In this document: positions 1 to 12,902 of the stretch, piece by piece
Layout: each line of letters begins with the position of its first letter
How positions within the stretch are numbered: the first letter of the stretch is position 1
Assembly: GCA_964058805.1 (NCBI GenBank)
Contig: CAXKVV010002149.1
Span: forward strand, 1-64,000
DNA length: 64,000 nt
Source: Schoenoplectus triqueter
Taxonomy: Eukaryota; Streptophyta; Magnoliopsida; Poales; Cyperaceae
Direction: 5' to 3'
The notes under the pieces: model-generated
What the model was told of the DNA's origin: nothing
Database searches by the model: none
The model's input: the letters and a program-made list of their open reading frames with translations, nothing else
Program-made: the position numbers and the translations under genes

Positions 1-815
1 TATCGGGAATCATGTCTACGATAACATCTGAAGAAGAAGTAAATGATCAACAATACAATCTACCGGCTCGAGACATGACTGATAGTGGTTGAAGTACAAG
101 CAAAAGAGTATTGTCCGCCCCCATTCATAGTCGTCCTCCGGTACGTTGAGCATGTCATCAATAAATTTCAAGTACACCGCCGGTACCGACTCTGCACTGT
201 TCTTCGAGAACATCACGGATCCAAATAAATCCAAGCAAAATGCTCGTGTATACCTACTAAAAAAATAGTATTCCTGTGTACCTATAAAATTCATTCACGA
301 ATAGAGTAAAATTTATACCGTCGGACAGTCTCGTCATCGAAGTAGGGAGACAACTCTTGAAAATGCTTCCGCAAACACGAGATCCAGGTACTGAATATTG
401 AGAAATGAATGTATTCATTCTCTCCCCCCATTCCTTATCTTAAATAGCCATGGATTATCAGTGATGTCGTCATAACTATATGGATCGGCATCCAACCCTA
501 AGAGTATCTCCACCGTCCCGCTCCATTCATCGTCAGTCACCCCTGTTATTGATTTTTCTATATTTTTCATATTTGAAAATCAGAATTGTAAACTTCAAAA
601 ATGAAATATAAAATAATATATAAAAACATTAAAATACCTCTAATAGGCAATCCCCATAGACAACACACGTCCTCCAATGTCACTATCATCTCGCCGGCTG
701 GTATATGAAATGTCGACGTCTCTGGTCGCCACCTCTCGACAAGCGCTGTCATGAGTGATTTATCTAACTGACAATCACCCATGATCGCTATTTGATAGAG
801 ACCGAGTCGATGCAA
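1..815 (-). pseudogene. Plant mobile domain (PMD, MAIN-like / PP7-long-form-like) gene, 5' part, decayed
   Basis: Reading from 815 downward, three exons join in one frame. Exon 815-638 starts MHRLGLYQIAIMGDCQ and contains the family hallmark LEDVCCLWGLPIRG. Exon 542-319 reads GVTDDEWSGTVEILLGLDAD onward. Exon 253 to the window edge has RYTRAFCLDLFGSVMF and YEWGRTILFCLYF. Introns 637-543 and 318-254 have GT-AG ends, and both junctions restore codons (aga-ggg and cgg-tat). This order matches the plant mobile domain found in MAIN-like proteins and in transposons that carry it. After LLLLQM the frame reads L-S-stop-T-stop where relatives have W-x-W-T-R. TGG to TAG and CGA to TGA are deamination-type changes, so I call it a pseudogene. 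An intron there is the alternative. The 3' part lies outside the window. Confidence 0.68.
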
Positions 816-1125
816 ATATGTATCTATCTACGTGTTGTATGATTTTTCGGATGATGTGCGTTAAAACAGAGAGTGTTATGTGACTGCAAAAAAATATTGT
901 TACATACAATATGCTAAAATTAATTATAATTTATATTTTTTTCACATTATACGATTAAAAATACTTACATCGGTTTTGGCTCTCTGTGACCTATTTTTAT
1001 TTTGAGGTACGACAAGTAGTTACCGATACTCCTTTTTCACTATAATTATTAAAAAAATGGAAAAAATTAAAATTAAGATACAATTTTGGTAGAATTAAAT
1101 TAATTATAAATTTGGTATATTTTAA
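816..1125. other. AT-rich upstream region of the PMD gene, nothing recognised
   Basis: The stretch upstream of the PMD start (gene on -) is AT-rich, with no coding frame or repeat that I can identify. It would hold the promoter if the gene was ever transcribed. Confidence 0.4.
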
Positions 1126-1215
1126 TCTAATTTGATGTAATTTGATACAATGTGATAAAATTTGGTGACATTCGATGTAATTTGGTACAATTTGGTATAA
1201 TTTGGTAAAATTCAA
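1126..1215. repeat. Degenerate tandem repeat, about 11 bp unit
   Basis: Roughly eight drifting copies of a unit like AATTTGGTACA follow one another (tttgatgta, tttgatacaa, tttggtgac, tttggtacaa, tttggtataa). Reading through them gives a false open frame rich in Ile, Tyr and His. Confidence 0.6.
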
Positions 1216-1665
1216 TAATTTTATATAATTAACGTATTTACATAGTAAATATATATTATTTAACCTAATTTAAACTAAAATTTTAACGATTATTATCCTA
1301 ATTAGTGTTAATCAATAATTAAGCTAATTATAATTATATAATTTGAAATTAACACTATAAATCAACTAAACCAAACTATATTAACTACATTTCAATTATC
1401 ACTACAATTGTACTAAGTAAATCTAACAAAACTAATATTATTTCTAAATTCGGATTAAAATTGAAAAATAAAAATTACCTTTGAAATTACGACCAGTTTT
1501 TCCAACTGAAATTGAAAATTGAAAAAAAAAATTGTAGAGAGAGATCAATTGAAATTGAAAAAAAAAATTGTTTTCTTGGTTTAGAAACACAATCAAAGAA
1601 GAAGTAGGGGAGAGGAGAGTTAAAGAAGAGGGATACGCATTGAATTTTGAGCTGAGGTAGCTGGA

Positions 1666-1785
1666 CCGAGTTTTAAACTCGGTCTAAGAAACTAGATCTG
1701 AGTTTTAAACTCGGTCCAAGAAACTAGATCCGAGTTTTAAGTTTAATCCAAAAAGTTGAAACTGAATTTAAAACTCAGATCTGAC
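1666..1785. repeat. Tandem repeat, 32 bp unit, with palindromic core
   Basis: Two nearly identical 32-base units (1666-1697, 1698-1729) are followed by a diverged third and a partial fourth. Each unit carries CGAGTTTTAAACTCGG, a near-palindrome, plus the spacer AAGAAACTAGAT. The array lies about 850 bases upstream of the PMD start codon. Confidence 0.7.
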
Positions 1786-2469
1786 TGGAGGGACGAAAAT
1801 GAGGGTTACTCTTATAAGTTTCACCATTTTAATTATTTTATTTACTATAAAAAAATTCTGGTCTTATGCGAGCAACCAGTGTATTAATCTTATAGTCACA
1901 AAAGAAAAAAAAATAGTTACTCCACACAGAAATACGAAGACTGAAGTACTCCGGATATACAGACTCAAGAAATGATAACCCACGATGCAGTAAGTACGGT
2001 GAGATTTACGAGCTGGCAGGGATAATGACACGTAGCAGATCCCCAATGGACGATGAATTGTTGTGCAAACTCCTACAGGAAGATGATACGAGTCATTAAG
2101 CATTTTGGACCCATTTTCTTTTGCGGTTTTGGATTGGCAAGCCATAGTTGTAGTTTTTTTAGCTTCTGTTCGGCACTGTTACTGTACACGTAGAAAACAA
2201 ATTAAATCTGAGTGAATTCCTTTTTTCGTAGAATCACAATAAAAATCAGTTCAATTTCCTAAGATTTCCCACACGCGGTGAGAAACAAACAGGGCCTTAG
2301 ACTATTTGAGTATTCTTTGGTGATTTCAGAAATTAAGCATTTGCCATGATTTTCAGGGAAATTGATGAAATTACAAGCTAAAATGAGCTCAAAAACCAGG
2401 TTTTGCAAAATTTAAGTCAAAGTAGAATTTTCACATCATGGCTTGACCCATTTTGAAGTCGCCATGCCA

Positions 2470-2838
2470 TGGCACAAAACTGTGCAATTTTTAGTAATAA
2501 TAAGTTTTAGTAAATTAATATTATTAAAAATAAGAGTGAGAAACGTAAAATTTCAAATATACGAATGACAGCGCGCCACTGGCAGTGACGTGTTCACTGC
2601 GCGTTTGAAACGCGCCACTGCCAGTGGCGCGTTTCGTTATTTTTACGAAACGCGCTACGTTTGCTTCTTATATATATAAAATGCGCAGTCACTTGTATGA
2701 GGTTTGGACGAAACACGTCACTGATGATTGTGCGTTGCCATTCGTATATTTGAAATTTTACGTTTTTCACTCTTATTTTTAATAATATTAATTTAATAAA
2801 ACTTATTATTACTAAAATCTGAAAAACTGTGTAATGCC
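2470..2838. mobile_element. Foldback / MITE-like inverted repeat with GC-rich palindromic core
   Basis: The left arm (about 2470-2590) and right arm (about 2718-2838) are reverse complements over roughly 105-120 bases with few mismatches, for example TTTAGTAATAATAAGTTTTA and its complement. The core is unlike the AT-rich arms. It holds a perfect palindrome at 2607-2635 (arms GAAACGCGCCACTG, 1-base loop). Next to it is a second inverted pair, GCGCGTTTCG and CGAAACGCGC, at about 2626-2655. No target duplication or transposase is seen. A transcript would fold into a long hairpin. Confidence 0.65.
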
Positions 2839-5609
2839 AACCAAAATTACAAAAGAGAACGGGCACTGAAGGTCCGGCCTCCGGCCTCGTGGCCTCGTGT
2901 GGTAGTGTGTTCGTACACGCAGGAGCAGAGAAAAGAGAAGAGCAGAGCTGAGGTCAGAAAGCGCATCAGTTTTGGGTGGCGTCAGACGAATCCCCGGAAT
3001 TACCGGGAGAGGGTCCTGAGATGGTCAATTTACTTTCCCCCTGCCCTCTGTTATTTCAGTGCATCTAACTCTTCTGCAATTTTATAGTTGCCACATTCAC
3101 AGAATCATGCCATGGATTGATTGACACGTCGGCGTAAAATAACGCATTGACTGCTTTTATTAACTCGGGCCACTGGGTTGAAATCAAATTACTACTGTAG
3201 CATAAATTCTGTTCAATTACAAAACGCACCAACGTAAATTTCTTTTTTTCTGAAACTTACAAAATAAATGTTATGAGTAAGTTATTGTGTTTCGTAAAAT
3301 ACTGTGGCTAGTGTGTTTCGTATTAAAATTTTTAATTTCATATTAAATATGATTGATTCTCACTGTTCAATTTAATATTTATATGAAAATGTATTAGCAA
3401 ATTAAACTTAATTTTTTTTTTCTATTTTTGTAGAGAGGTAGAAAATGACTTGATATGTAAATTGGCTAGTCCAAAATGATGATTTTCTATTCCATCCGTA
3501 AAATAGCAAAAACTTTTAGGAAGTATGATATATTTACTAAATATTTTGATATGGAGATTAAATTGAACAAATTAGTTGTATCAAATGTAAAATTAGAGAT
3601 TTATGTCCGAAATGTACTAATCACCATATTTTACAGAGTATAATAACCTCACAAATAACTATAATAACCAGCTCTGCTTTAAATTATAAAACAGAAAATG
3701 CTGCAACGATATTCTTGGCAGAGGTATAAATATTGAGCTACAAGCAAGTTGTTCTAAAAATCAAATTTAATTTATTCGGAGGTCATTCACAATTTTAACT
3801 AATTTCGTGTTTAGGTCTATAAATATAGCGAGCTGAGCTGAGTTGAGTCAAGCCCGTGCTCAACTTATTAGCTTAATAAGTCAAGCTGAGCTAGCTCATT
3901 AACAATTTAAGAGCCTAAAATTTTGGCTTGATATCAGATTGTTAATTTAACAAGCTAACTGAGCTTACTCATTAAAACTAATTTAATTGTTAGTAATATT
4001 TTTTATGATATTTTATATTAAATTTATATAAATTTTAATAAAATAACTAACAACAATATATTTCACAAAAAATAATATAATAATTTAGCACATATCATAC
4101 TATAAACTATTTACTATACTAAAAAAATCATAATAAAATAACATAAATAATAAACACTAATAGTTTACTAACCCTAACAAGTCAAGTTAGCCCAAATTAA
4201 AGATGAATTTATTAAGCTAATAAGCTTGACGATCAATAGTACGGAGGCGATCCGTACTATACATAGTATTATAGCCCATTTTTTTTCTCTCTCTATAAGC
4301 TGATTTTTATCTATTTTGTCATTCTCTCTCAAAAAATGCCAGCTAGTCGATTTTTCGTTGAAATCCAACTATCTCCTCCTCTCTTCTCCTCACCAGTCTC
4401 TCAAGTTAAGTAATCCAACTCTCTTTTATTTCACTTGTGATTTAGATTTTGTACTTAAATAGTAATATATAATATGATGATTAGCTATAATTATAGTACT
4501 CAATTAGTCCGTGTTGTATAAATTAATTATAAAATATATACTATAGATGTGACAGTTGAGTCTGATGGTATTAGATCAATATAACTTTGTTAAATAATGG
4601 GCTCAGTTGGATCAAGTTTGTGTTTGGAGTGGCTTTCTAGGGTCGGAATAAATTTTGCCTTCTTAATATTATTAATATGAAATTCTAGAAGGAGATCAAA
4701 TTTTAAATTTTTTAGAAATATTTTATTATTTTTTAAGATGTCTAAAAAATCACTCATTTTGAATGACTCATAATAATTAAATCAAGTGATTTTTTTGTCA
4801 TCTTAAGAAATAGTAATTTTTTTTAAAATAATATGAAATTTGATTTCAAACTAGATTTTTATATGTAAAACATTATTACTGGAGGATCGATCATTTAAAC
4901 TTTGGAGACGGAGAAAAAGTTTGTTGCACCGTAGCCTAACTCTCTCTCTCTCTAAATAAATATATTTATATTTATAATTAGTGGGATTGTGTCTTGCATA
5001 TAGAACCAATTCATCAAAAAATGAATTAATTTAGATCGGTATCCGTTTGAGATTAATCCCATTGAAATTATTCTCGAATAGTCCCCGATTGAATTATTTT
5101 TTGAATATCTTGTCTCATTTAGAAATAGTGAACATATACTAGTTATAATATGGTACGTGACAAAAAAATTATTATGGTATTTCTCATATTGTTCCTACAA
5201 GTATGTAGGTACATGCAAATGTGCGTTGACGTGCCCTGATAGTTTAGGGGAAATGCCGCCGAATTTTTCTAATACACTGAATTAGTTGAAGCATGTACAC
5301 TTATTAGACAAAGTATTCAAAGAGACAGAATTCTAATAGTATTCTAATAGTGCAATTGATCGAGTCGGGGTTAAATTAAATCACATGTCTATATTTAATT
5401 TTAATTTTAGAAATTATTGCTAATGCAAGTACAAAAAATCACACAAGAAAAGCCTGCCATAAGAAAGAGAGCCTCTTTTATAATGTATGTCATTGATTCT
5501 CCGTCGAGCACCACTTCTCGACGAAGCAGTCGTGAAAGACTCGGTAACATCTCTACCAAGGGTTGATGTTTTAACCCGTCAACGTCAAAGGGCTTGGGAT
5601 GAACATATC
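2839..5609. other. Intergenic AT-rich DNA; possible decayed repeat at 3790-4240
   Basis: No gene is supported. Around 3825-3990 a GAGCTGAGCTGAGTTGAG stretch and several CTCATTAAC/AAGCTAA motifs look like a decayed dispersed plant repeat. They recur in inverted sense near 4170-4240 (AAGTCAAGTTAGCCC, AAGCTAATAAGCTTGAC). I found no clean terminal repeats or target duplication. Confidence 0.35.
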
Positions 5610-5617
5610 GGTGGATG

Positions 5618-5919
5618 TAGAGGTGGCAGAACCCGATCCGACCCGACAAACCCGTCTGACTTGTCCGGATCCGAACCTGACCTGATCCGATTTTTTAAGA
5701 AAATCAAACTGACCCGACCCGATTCGAACCCGACCTGACCCGACCCGACCCGAGATCAAATGACCTTCAATCCTATCGAAATCTAATAATCTATCAACGA
5801 TCTGAAAAAACACAACATGTAAATTGACCCGACCCGACCCTGACCCGACCCGATTTCTTCTAGAAAGTCAAACTGACCTGAACCCGAACCCGACCCGACC
5901 CGCCCGATTGCCACCTCTA
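5618..5919. mobile_element. hAT-type MITE (copy 1), 302 bp, 8-bp TSD
   Basis: The ends TAGAGGTGGCA and TGCCACCTCTA are 11-base terminal inverted repeats. The element is flanked by the 8-base direct repeat GGTGGATG (5610-5617 and 5920-5927). The interior is mostly repeats of GACCC/CGACC around a short AT-rich centre, with no coding capacity. An 8-bp duplication and short TIRs are typical of non-autonomous hAT elements. A second family member lies at 55784-56107. Confidence 0.9.
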
Positions 5920-5927
5920 GGTGGATG

Positions 5928-8545
5928 CTTTTAGAGTTAAGAGTAAGATTATAGTGGTTGCGCCTGGCATAATTGGCGTCTTCACAAACTGTTAGCTGAA
6001 AGTTTTTATTCTACAAATTGTATGTCGATAAGAATCCTCTCACTTGATATATATTTTTATATAGTAATAATTTGAGGCATAATTATATAATACACGTGTA
6101 GAGTTTGTGCACAAAAGAGTAAGAAATTTAAAATCACTAGATACTTATAGTAAGACAATATGTGGACTGGTCACAACAAACAGTGCAATCATAATTTTTT
6201 TTTACTATTCAGTAACGATTTCATTGAATGAGTTGTTACCGATTGAATGAATCTATAACAGTTTTGCTCTTAAAACATGCAAAATTTTCAAATTATATTT
6301 CCAGAAAAGATGAAACAAAATGATAGATATTACATTGTCGTTGATTAATATACCCTTTCAATTTATAAGAGACTATTTTAAAAAAAAGGACCGTACAAGG
6401 AAAAAAGTCGACTGTTCAATTACCGTAGTATTATTTTTCTAATCTTAATAGTATATTCTAATCTCTTAGGAAAATTAAGGAATTCAATCGCCTCTCTCAA
6501 TCCCTTTGCTGCTTTGCATTTCCTTTGTTCTTTTACCATTTAATTTCTTCACGTTACTTGCATGTTTTATTCAGAATTACAGACTTGTGCAATTATATGG
6601 AAAAGTATAAATTCGTATTAAAAAGTAGAGCAAGCAGTGTATTACCGCCAGATCTTTTGCTTCTCCAAGTGCTCTTCCGAGTACCAATGAGCGGTACCAC
6701 CAGACAACTCTGACTACTCTATACGGACTGCACACTATCTTTCTTCCCTCTGCTTACCAGTTATTCTTTTTTTTTCCTAAATGACAGAGCTAGATGATGT
6801 TATTCTCTCTGAGTCTCCGTATGTTTCGCTTTACGAAAATTTGGTTGTCTAGAATCATAATCATGTGGCCAATAGAGTAGCTATACTAGTAATCTTACAA
6901 GCATACTTGGTAACAGTTCGTGATTCAAGAAATAGTCGGTGAGTTTAACAATTTGACATTCGAGTATAGTATGATTTATTTAAAATACTATATGATATAT
7001 TTTTTATCAAATAATTCATGAATAAATTATTTTTTTGATAAAAAAATGCACTATATATTAAACTGATGAATTATTCATGAAACATCCGGTTAGAGGTGAA
7101 AAATAAATTATTCATGAATAATTTACGAATTCTGTGACTATGTGTGCAATCCATGTAATATTTTTATTCTTTTGCATCGATAAAAAAATACGCGTTACCA
7201 TACCTAAAGAGAATGGAAGAATTATCTATTTTTATTTTTGTTGTACATCACAATTTTGGTTGATAGTTTACATGAAATCAATAAACCCAGATAAACTTCA
7301 ATTGAAAATCGTGTAATTTAGCAATTTAGCAAAAATGTTCTTTCAGATATATACCTAAAACCAAAAAATATTGGTGATCTTAACGGGGCCAATTGAGCCC
7401 GTTGTGTTCTATCTTCCCCCATCGTCATAGTTCATTCATTCATAACTACTAAAATTTTAAGAGGCAGATTAAATCATAATGCTTTACATCAACGATATTA
7501 ACAATTTTTAAAGATGAAGTCTATAACAAAATGACCATATGTTTTACTGCACGTCAAATGACATATACGTAGACTTTCCATTCCTCGTATGTTAGCAATT
7601 CTTTGTGAAATTTATCATTAAATTACATATACAGCAAAGAATATACTTTTCAGTTACTTTGTTTCTAAAATTTGACCTTATTTTGAGAATTCATAACTAA
7701 TAATGTCAAAATAATCGTTGGTCAAGCAATCTCACCTATATTATTACGTAGGTAGATAAGCATAAGGTTGGTTGCACACAAACAGTGAGCACAAAAAATC
7801 AAATGAATACTGTATGATTAAGGGAGGCCCGAGGAGGTCGTAAGCCTCGATTTCTGGTCCGTCTGATTTAAATTCAAAAGATATCCCGCTATAAGATCTG
7901 ACGTCTATCTCAGTTGCAAAGTCAAAGATAACTGTACCTACTTGTAATCATATCCATTCATTACCAGAAAAATAGCAATCCTACGCTGCACCTCAGAGCA
8001 ATTCACATCCCCCAAGGCCCAAGCGCAAAAGGTTTCCCTCGGTTTCACCTTCTCACTTGTTTACTTTTCTTTCTTTCTTTTCCAGCTCGAACAGTGCAGC
8101 TCTGAGGCTCTGAACTGTTCTTCTTTTTTCTGGCTGTTGGAATAGTGGACTACCACTGGGCACTGGAGATAGTGCGCCTGGCCTGACAGGGAAAGAGGTG
8201 GCCCCACAAAAGGTGTGATTCGACAGCCAGGTTGGACGGCAAACCGGAAGAAATGTGCTTCTGGTGCTGGTGCATTTTGCAATGCGACCAGGGGAGGGGG
8301 AGGAGGAAATTTTTCGTGGCCATGAAATCTGGGATTGAACGAAGGACATCTTAGCTGAGCGTCTGAGTGTGTCCAGTCTGGACTCTGGACATCATTATTG
8401 TGATATTTGGTACCTGGAAGGCATTTTGCAGCCCTTATTTTGGTCAATGCACTGATCAGTTCTTCGTCTTAAATCTCGACTCCTTTTTCTTCTTTTACCC
8501 AAAAAATGCAACAGTTGAATAAGTTGTACTTCAGGCATTAATTAA
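5928..8545. other. Intergenic DNA, no gene recognised
   Basis: Mixed AT-rich DNA. Short open frames on both strands (for example near 6525-6713 and the overlapping - strand frames at 8053-8447) show no domain, splice structure or recognisable protein. Confidence 0.4.
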
Positions 8546-8640
8546 GCTGCTTGGTCTAGTGGTCTGTATCAGCTATTATTATCTGGACTTACACTTGCTC
8601 CGTCCAGCACAAGGTCAAGTTGCGGGTTCAATGATTGCTC
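8546..8640 (+). mobile_element. tRNA-derived SINE head (pol III A and B boxes)
   Basis: TGGTCTAGTGGT at 8552-8563 fits a pol III A box. GGTTCAATGAT at about 8625-8635 fits a B box. They are 60-70 bases apart within a stretch resembling a tRNA-like SINE start (CTTGGTCTAGTGGT ... GCGGGTTCAATGATTGCTCCC). It does not fold as an obvious functional tRNA, so I read it as a SINE head or decayed tRNA-related sequence. Confidence 0.45.
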
Positions 8641-8656
8641 CCTAGAATTAGAAATA

Positions 8657-9444
8657 TAGGTGTGTTCGGAATTCGGATGGTGTAAAGATTTGTACAAAAC
8701 AGTGACTTTCGGGTTAATAATGGAAAGAGGTTAGTTATATTTTGAATATAAGAAAATTGAGAGAATAGTTTATTATTTCTGTTAATAAAATATTGTTTGA
8801 ATGAGAACATAAGAATAGTGATAGTGAAAATGAAATAAACAATTAATTGTTTTGTTTCTTTTTTCAACTTTTTCTGTTTTGACCGAATGAATTCCCCTCA
8901 TATATAATTGAAATATTTATTGTTAGATTAGTTACTAAATTTATGAAAATATTGATTTTTATTAACAAGCATTTCATATTTGACATTTCTAAATTTATTT
9001 ATATTAATTTGAGTGAGATAAAAATTCTGAATATAAGGAAACAAAATCACGTACTGATTGCTCAATTTAAACTATGGTTTCCTCAATTCCGTCGTCTTGA
9101 TTTATGTCTGAATTCAAAATTGATTACAAGCACAGAAAAAAAAAGGTAAAACACAACAAAATTCCTATCCAAAATGCATTGTTCGGTCTCTGTCGTCTAC
9201 GAATTACAAATAGAGAAAAAAGAGAAGAACAGGTGGGTATATTTCTCATCTATTGCTTAGTCGTAGCGGGGTCCCAATCATCAACAAAACACTAACAAAT
9301 TTTGCATTCATTTCGAAGGTTTAGCTGAATAGCACAAACCCACAAACGGCTCTAACTTGCTAAATTGTGTTTGGACTGTTCCAACTTTCGAATAGTAAAA
9401 TTTGTTCCAAAAACAGCGTTATTCCAACAAATCCAAACACACCA
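8657..9444. mobile_element. Candidate MITE-like element with short inverted ends
   Basis: The left end GGTGTGTTCGGAATT and the right end (reverse complement TGGTGTGTTTGGATTTG) match over about 12 bases, about 790 bases apart. This resembles the 'tgtttgg' termini common in plant hAT-like MITEs. I could not find a convincing target duplication, so the boundaries are tentative. Confidence 0.35.
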
Positions 9445-10751
9445 TTAAATCTAATGCAATATGTCTATATTTCTCCCTTTGAATTATAAAAATAAAAAAT
9501 TGTAATATTTTCCCCCCTTTGAGTTATTTAAATATTCTTTAAAAATTAAATATTTTTCTTCAAAAAATAGAATTTAAATCACACGTAAGAATAAGAACAA
9601 TGATCTTAGAGTTATGTATATATTTATCACAATTTTTTCAATTCTTGTTATTTTCTGAAAAGGGTCATCTTGAAAAAAATCTAATTAAATAATTGGTAAA
9701 ATAATGTTTTCAAGCGATAAACTAAAAATTGTGTCAGTCACATCTCTAATATCTATATATGTTTTATCTCTCCCAATATTTCATGATCAGATATACCTAG
9801 TTTTATGAAGGACTAATAATTTTTTAAAAATTCAGTATAATTAATTTATTTCTTAATGTTTTGTTTTACAATTTTATATTATATATGATGACAAATTCAA
9901 TTTGATAACTATCAAAAATTTGTATGCCCATGCTTTGTAATTTTTCTGGCTTCTTCATTGTACCTAATCCAACCTAATAGGAATTACTTAGACCCACCAT
10001 GTCTAATATGCAATTAATAAGTTAATTAATATGTAATTAATCACAATTTATGAATTTTAAATTGAACCCAACAGAACATATTTAGATGCTTCGTGCCGGA
10101 TACGTGCCGTAACAACATGAATAAAAACTATTAAACCGAAACCCCACTTAGAAGTTAATTTAATCGGATCTAACCATTGATCGGAAATTAACGCTCCCGT
10201 ATCGCTCTGCACTCGTCCGAAGTTCTTAAAATCTATCCAGAAGTACTGAAGTGGCAGCTGTCTCGGTTGCCGGTGTTGGGTTCATCTCTGCGTGAGTGGG
10301 GTTTGTGATGCATTATGGACAAACGATCAGCAGGACATGTACATTTTTTATTTAGCAATTTGAACCCCACACTGACACCGCACAAGCACATCCAGTTATT
10401 GAGACATGACTTAGGCGCTCGCAATTTCACCCACTTAAAAACACTAATAGGCGAAAATTGCACCATTTCAAACCTTTATCGAAAAAGTAGTAGTGTAGTA
10501 CAGTTTTTAGTTACAGCAAATAAAGAAAGAAAAGAAACACACTGTACCGAAAAACCTATGAAAAATTTTCTTAGGAGATGATGATGAAGTGGGGATAAGA
10601 ACATTTTCTCTTTTTCTTTACTAAGAAAAAAAGGTATTATCGAATAAATGGAAAGAAGAGCAAAGCTTTAATTAGACAGAACTTCTAAAGATAGCTTCAA
10701 TATTGATTGTGTGCTGCAAATGAGTTCTTTCTATATATATATATATATATA
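9445..10751. other. Intergenic DNA, no gene recognised
   Basis: AT-rich sequence without coding signal. Overlapping frames at 10233-10581 on both strands show no family features. Confidence 0.4.
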
Positions 10752-10754
10752 TAG

Positions 10755-11164
10755 AGTAAAGATACCGTGAGCTTAAACTCACGGAGACTTTCCGTGAGTT
10801 TAACTCAAAAAGTACATCAAATCATCTTGAAATTTTAATTTATCATTTTCATTAAATTCTTTATATGAAAATCTCGTGGGATGCAAAAATTTGAAGTGTT
10901 TTGAGATTTTTAACTCATTGTTTTTAATTTTTAAAAATGATGTTCAAATATTAAATATATTATTATTTTTTTAGAGCTAATTTTCAAAAATTAAAAATCA
11001 CGACTTAAAAACTCAAAACACTCCAAATTTTTGCATCCCAATAGATTGTCATATAAAGAATTTAATGAGAATGATAAATTAAAATTTCGAGACGATTTGA
11101 TATATTTTTTGAATTAATCTCACGAAAGACCTCTATGAACTTAAGTTCACAGTATCTTTACTTT
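10755..11164. mobile_element. Foldback (long-TIR) element, about 410 bp
   Basis: The two halves are inverted copies over about 190 bases each. The left begins AGTAAAGATACCGTGAGCTT. The reverse complement of the right begins AGTAAAGATACTGTGAACTT, and the arms continue to near the centre through TTTAATTTATCATT and GGGATGCAAAAATTT in both. The left arm also carries a local hairpin (CTCACGG ... CCGTGAG). Flanks are TA/CT microsatellite, so the target duplication cannot be read. No transposase is present. Confidence 0.8.
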
Positions 11165-12040
11165 CTCTCTCTATATATACTAATTTATATTCTTATAACA
11201 TTTGTGGATTTCCCCCCCTATTTCATAGAGTTCCCCATGTCAAGATTATTAAATTTCCAGTTGATGAAAAGTCGGATAAAATATAGATTTTTATAAGGGA
11301 AGGGATCACTTGACAATGGTTATGTTGATAATTTTGACAATAAATTTTTAAATAAATAGAAAAAATCTTACAAAAAAAAACTTATAAATATGTTCTTCTG
11401 CAATGACTCTAATTTAATGGTTTTTGATGTGCTATCAAACGATAATGAAATTATATAAAATCTGAATCACGTTCAATCTATAAATTAAATAACATATCTA
11501 TAAGATTTTTTCTATTTTTAAGATTTTATTCATATTTATTTGTATATCCATTGCCAAGATTATTAAGATAACCCATTGTCAAGGCCTTTATATAATCATG
11601 CATGATATGGATAATAGATTACAAATATATGGTAATCATGCATACATTACAGGTTACATATATCATACGTGATATATATTGCATGTACTGAATATTTATA
11701 TATTTAAACTGGTCCGAATGATTGGACCATGATTATTGGATGGAACGTTCAGAAACTTAAATCAGATTTAAATGACCTTTATTACCTTACTAAATTAACT
11801 CTCCTCTATCGTATCTGTGAGCACTAGCTTAATTTAACTGATTCTTAATACTATACATAGATCTTTTATCCTTTATTAATGAATGACTTTAATTTAAGAA
11901 GTACTTTGAAAATGAGATGTATTCTAAAAGTTCCTCTAGAAAATATCCTTTACAAATTAACAAAATTCCCGCTCTACAGAGGTCATATGATGTTCAAAAG
12001 TGTCAACTGTTAAAATTACCAGTCAAATAATGCCCCCCTT
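11165..12040. other. Intergenic AT-rich DNA, nothing recognised
   Basis: No coding frame, terminal repeat or RNA gene is visible to me. Confidence 0.35.
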
Positions 12041-12086
12041 AAGTAGCTATGTGCTTTTTTTTTTTGGAACCTGCAAGTAGCTATGT
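12041..12086 (-). mobile_element. Tiny 5'-truncated retroposon footprint with 12-bp TSD
   Basis: AAGTAGCTATGT occurs at 12041-12052 and again at 12075-12086, around a 22-base insert made of GC, eleven T and GGAACCTGC. Read on -, this is a short tail followed by poly(A) between target duplications, as left by a strongly truncated LINE or SINE insertion. Confidence 0.55.
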
Positions 12087-12902
12087 CACCCCACCGGAAG
12101 CATGCCTGCTCTAAAACCTATTTATCCCTCTGTACATTGAGTCCTTGACATGATACATGTGCAAATTATAAATATACACTTATCTATAAAGAAAAATACC
12201 AATTTGCTTCCTGGTCAAGCGGAAGGAGGGAAGGAGGTACTAGATTACATGGATTAGCAGGCATCCCTCTAAGGTAGCATCAAGTTTCGATGCAAAATCT
12301 TCTCTTGAAAGAATGAACTACACTTGTAGGTTATGAGCTAGCTAGACCGCTAGAGAAATTATTTTAAGAGAATATCATTATCCGAATCCCGCTTAAGATG
12401 GGTGTCTACTGTCTAGAGTAAAGATAAGATGAGGCTGGGAGATTGAAGCGAGCAAACTCGTAATGCCTAGATACTGTTATCAGATTCCTGAATCTGAATT
12501 GTTTTACTGTTACCACAAGGAAGCCAACAGACCTACAGCCCATTACTGGTTAAATCAATGAAAATTTCAATTTTCCACTCTAAAGCCCAAAATAAATGGA
12601 TCCATCATATTTTGGGCCAGAAAGTTTTGATGTGATATTTTACTTCATATACCATATCTTTTTGGATCGAGCAAACAAAAACTGCAACCAATAATATTTT
12701 CCAGGTACGTAATTGGAGCATAAATCTATTAGTTACAGTAACATCTATTCTAGTGACAGGTCCATACTTATCATTCAATAGTTTGTAAATGAATTATCTC
12801 AACTTATGGCGTACTGCGTGGGCCTAATAGAAAGTTGCTCAGAAGAGTACTATTGGATCGAGGCTTTCAACGAATCTAGTAGAAGGTAATCATTTCATCG
12901 CC

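Noticed and set aside
5571..5813. Gly/Arg/Val/Ser-rich frames in the GACCC-repeat DNA, also at 55761-56102
   Set aside because: The repeats of the MITE interior read open on both strands. The MITE structure explains them.
8053..8447. Two - strand frames of about 100 and 128 codons
   Set aside because: No domain, no splice or promoter context, overlapping frames of similar length, and no recognisable residues.
8546..8640. Functional tRNA gene
   Set aside because: A and B boxes are present, but I cannot fold a cloverleaf with a proper acceptor stem. SINE head preferred.
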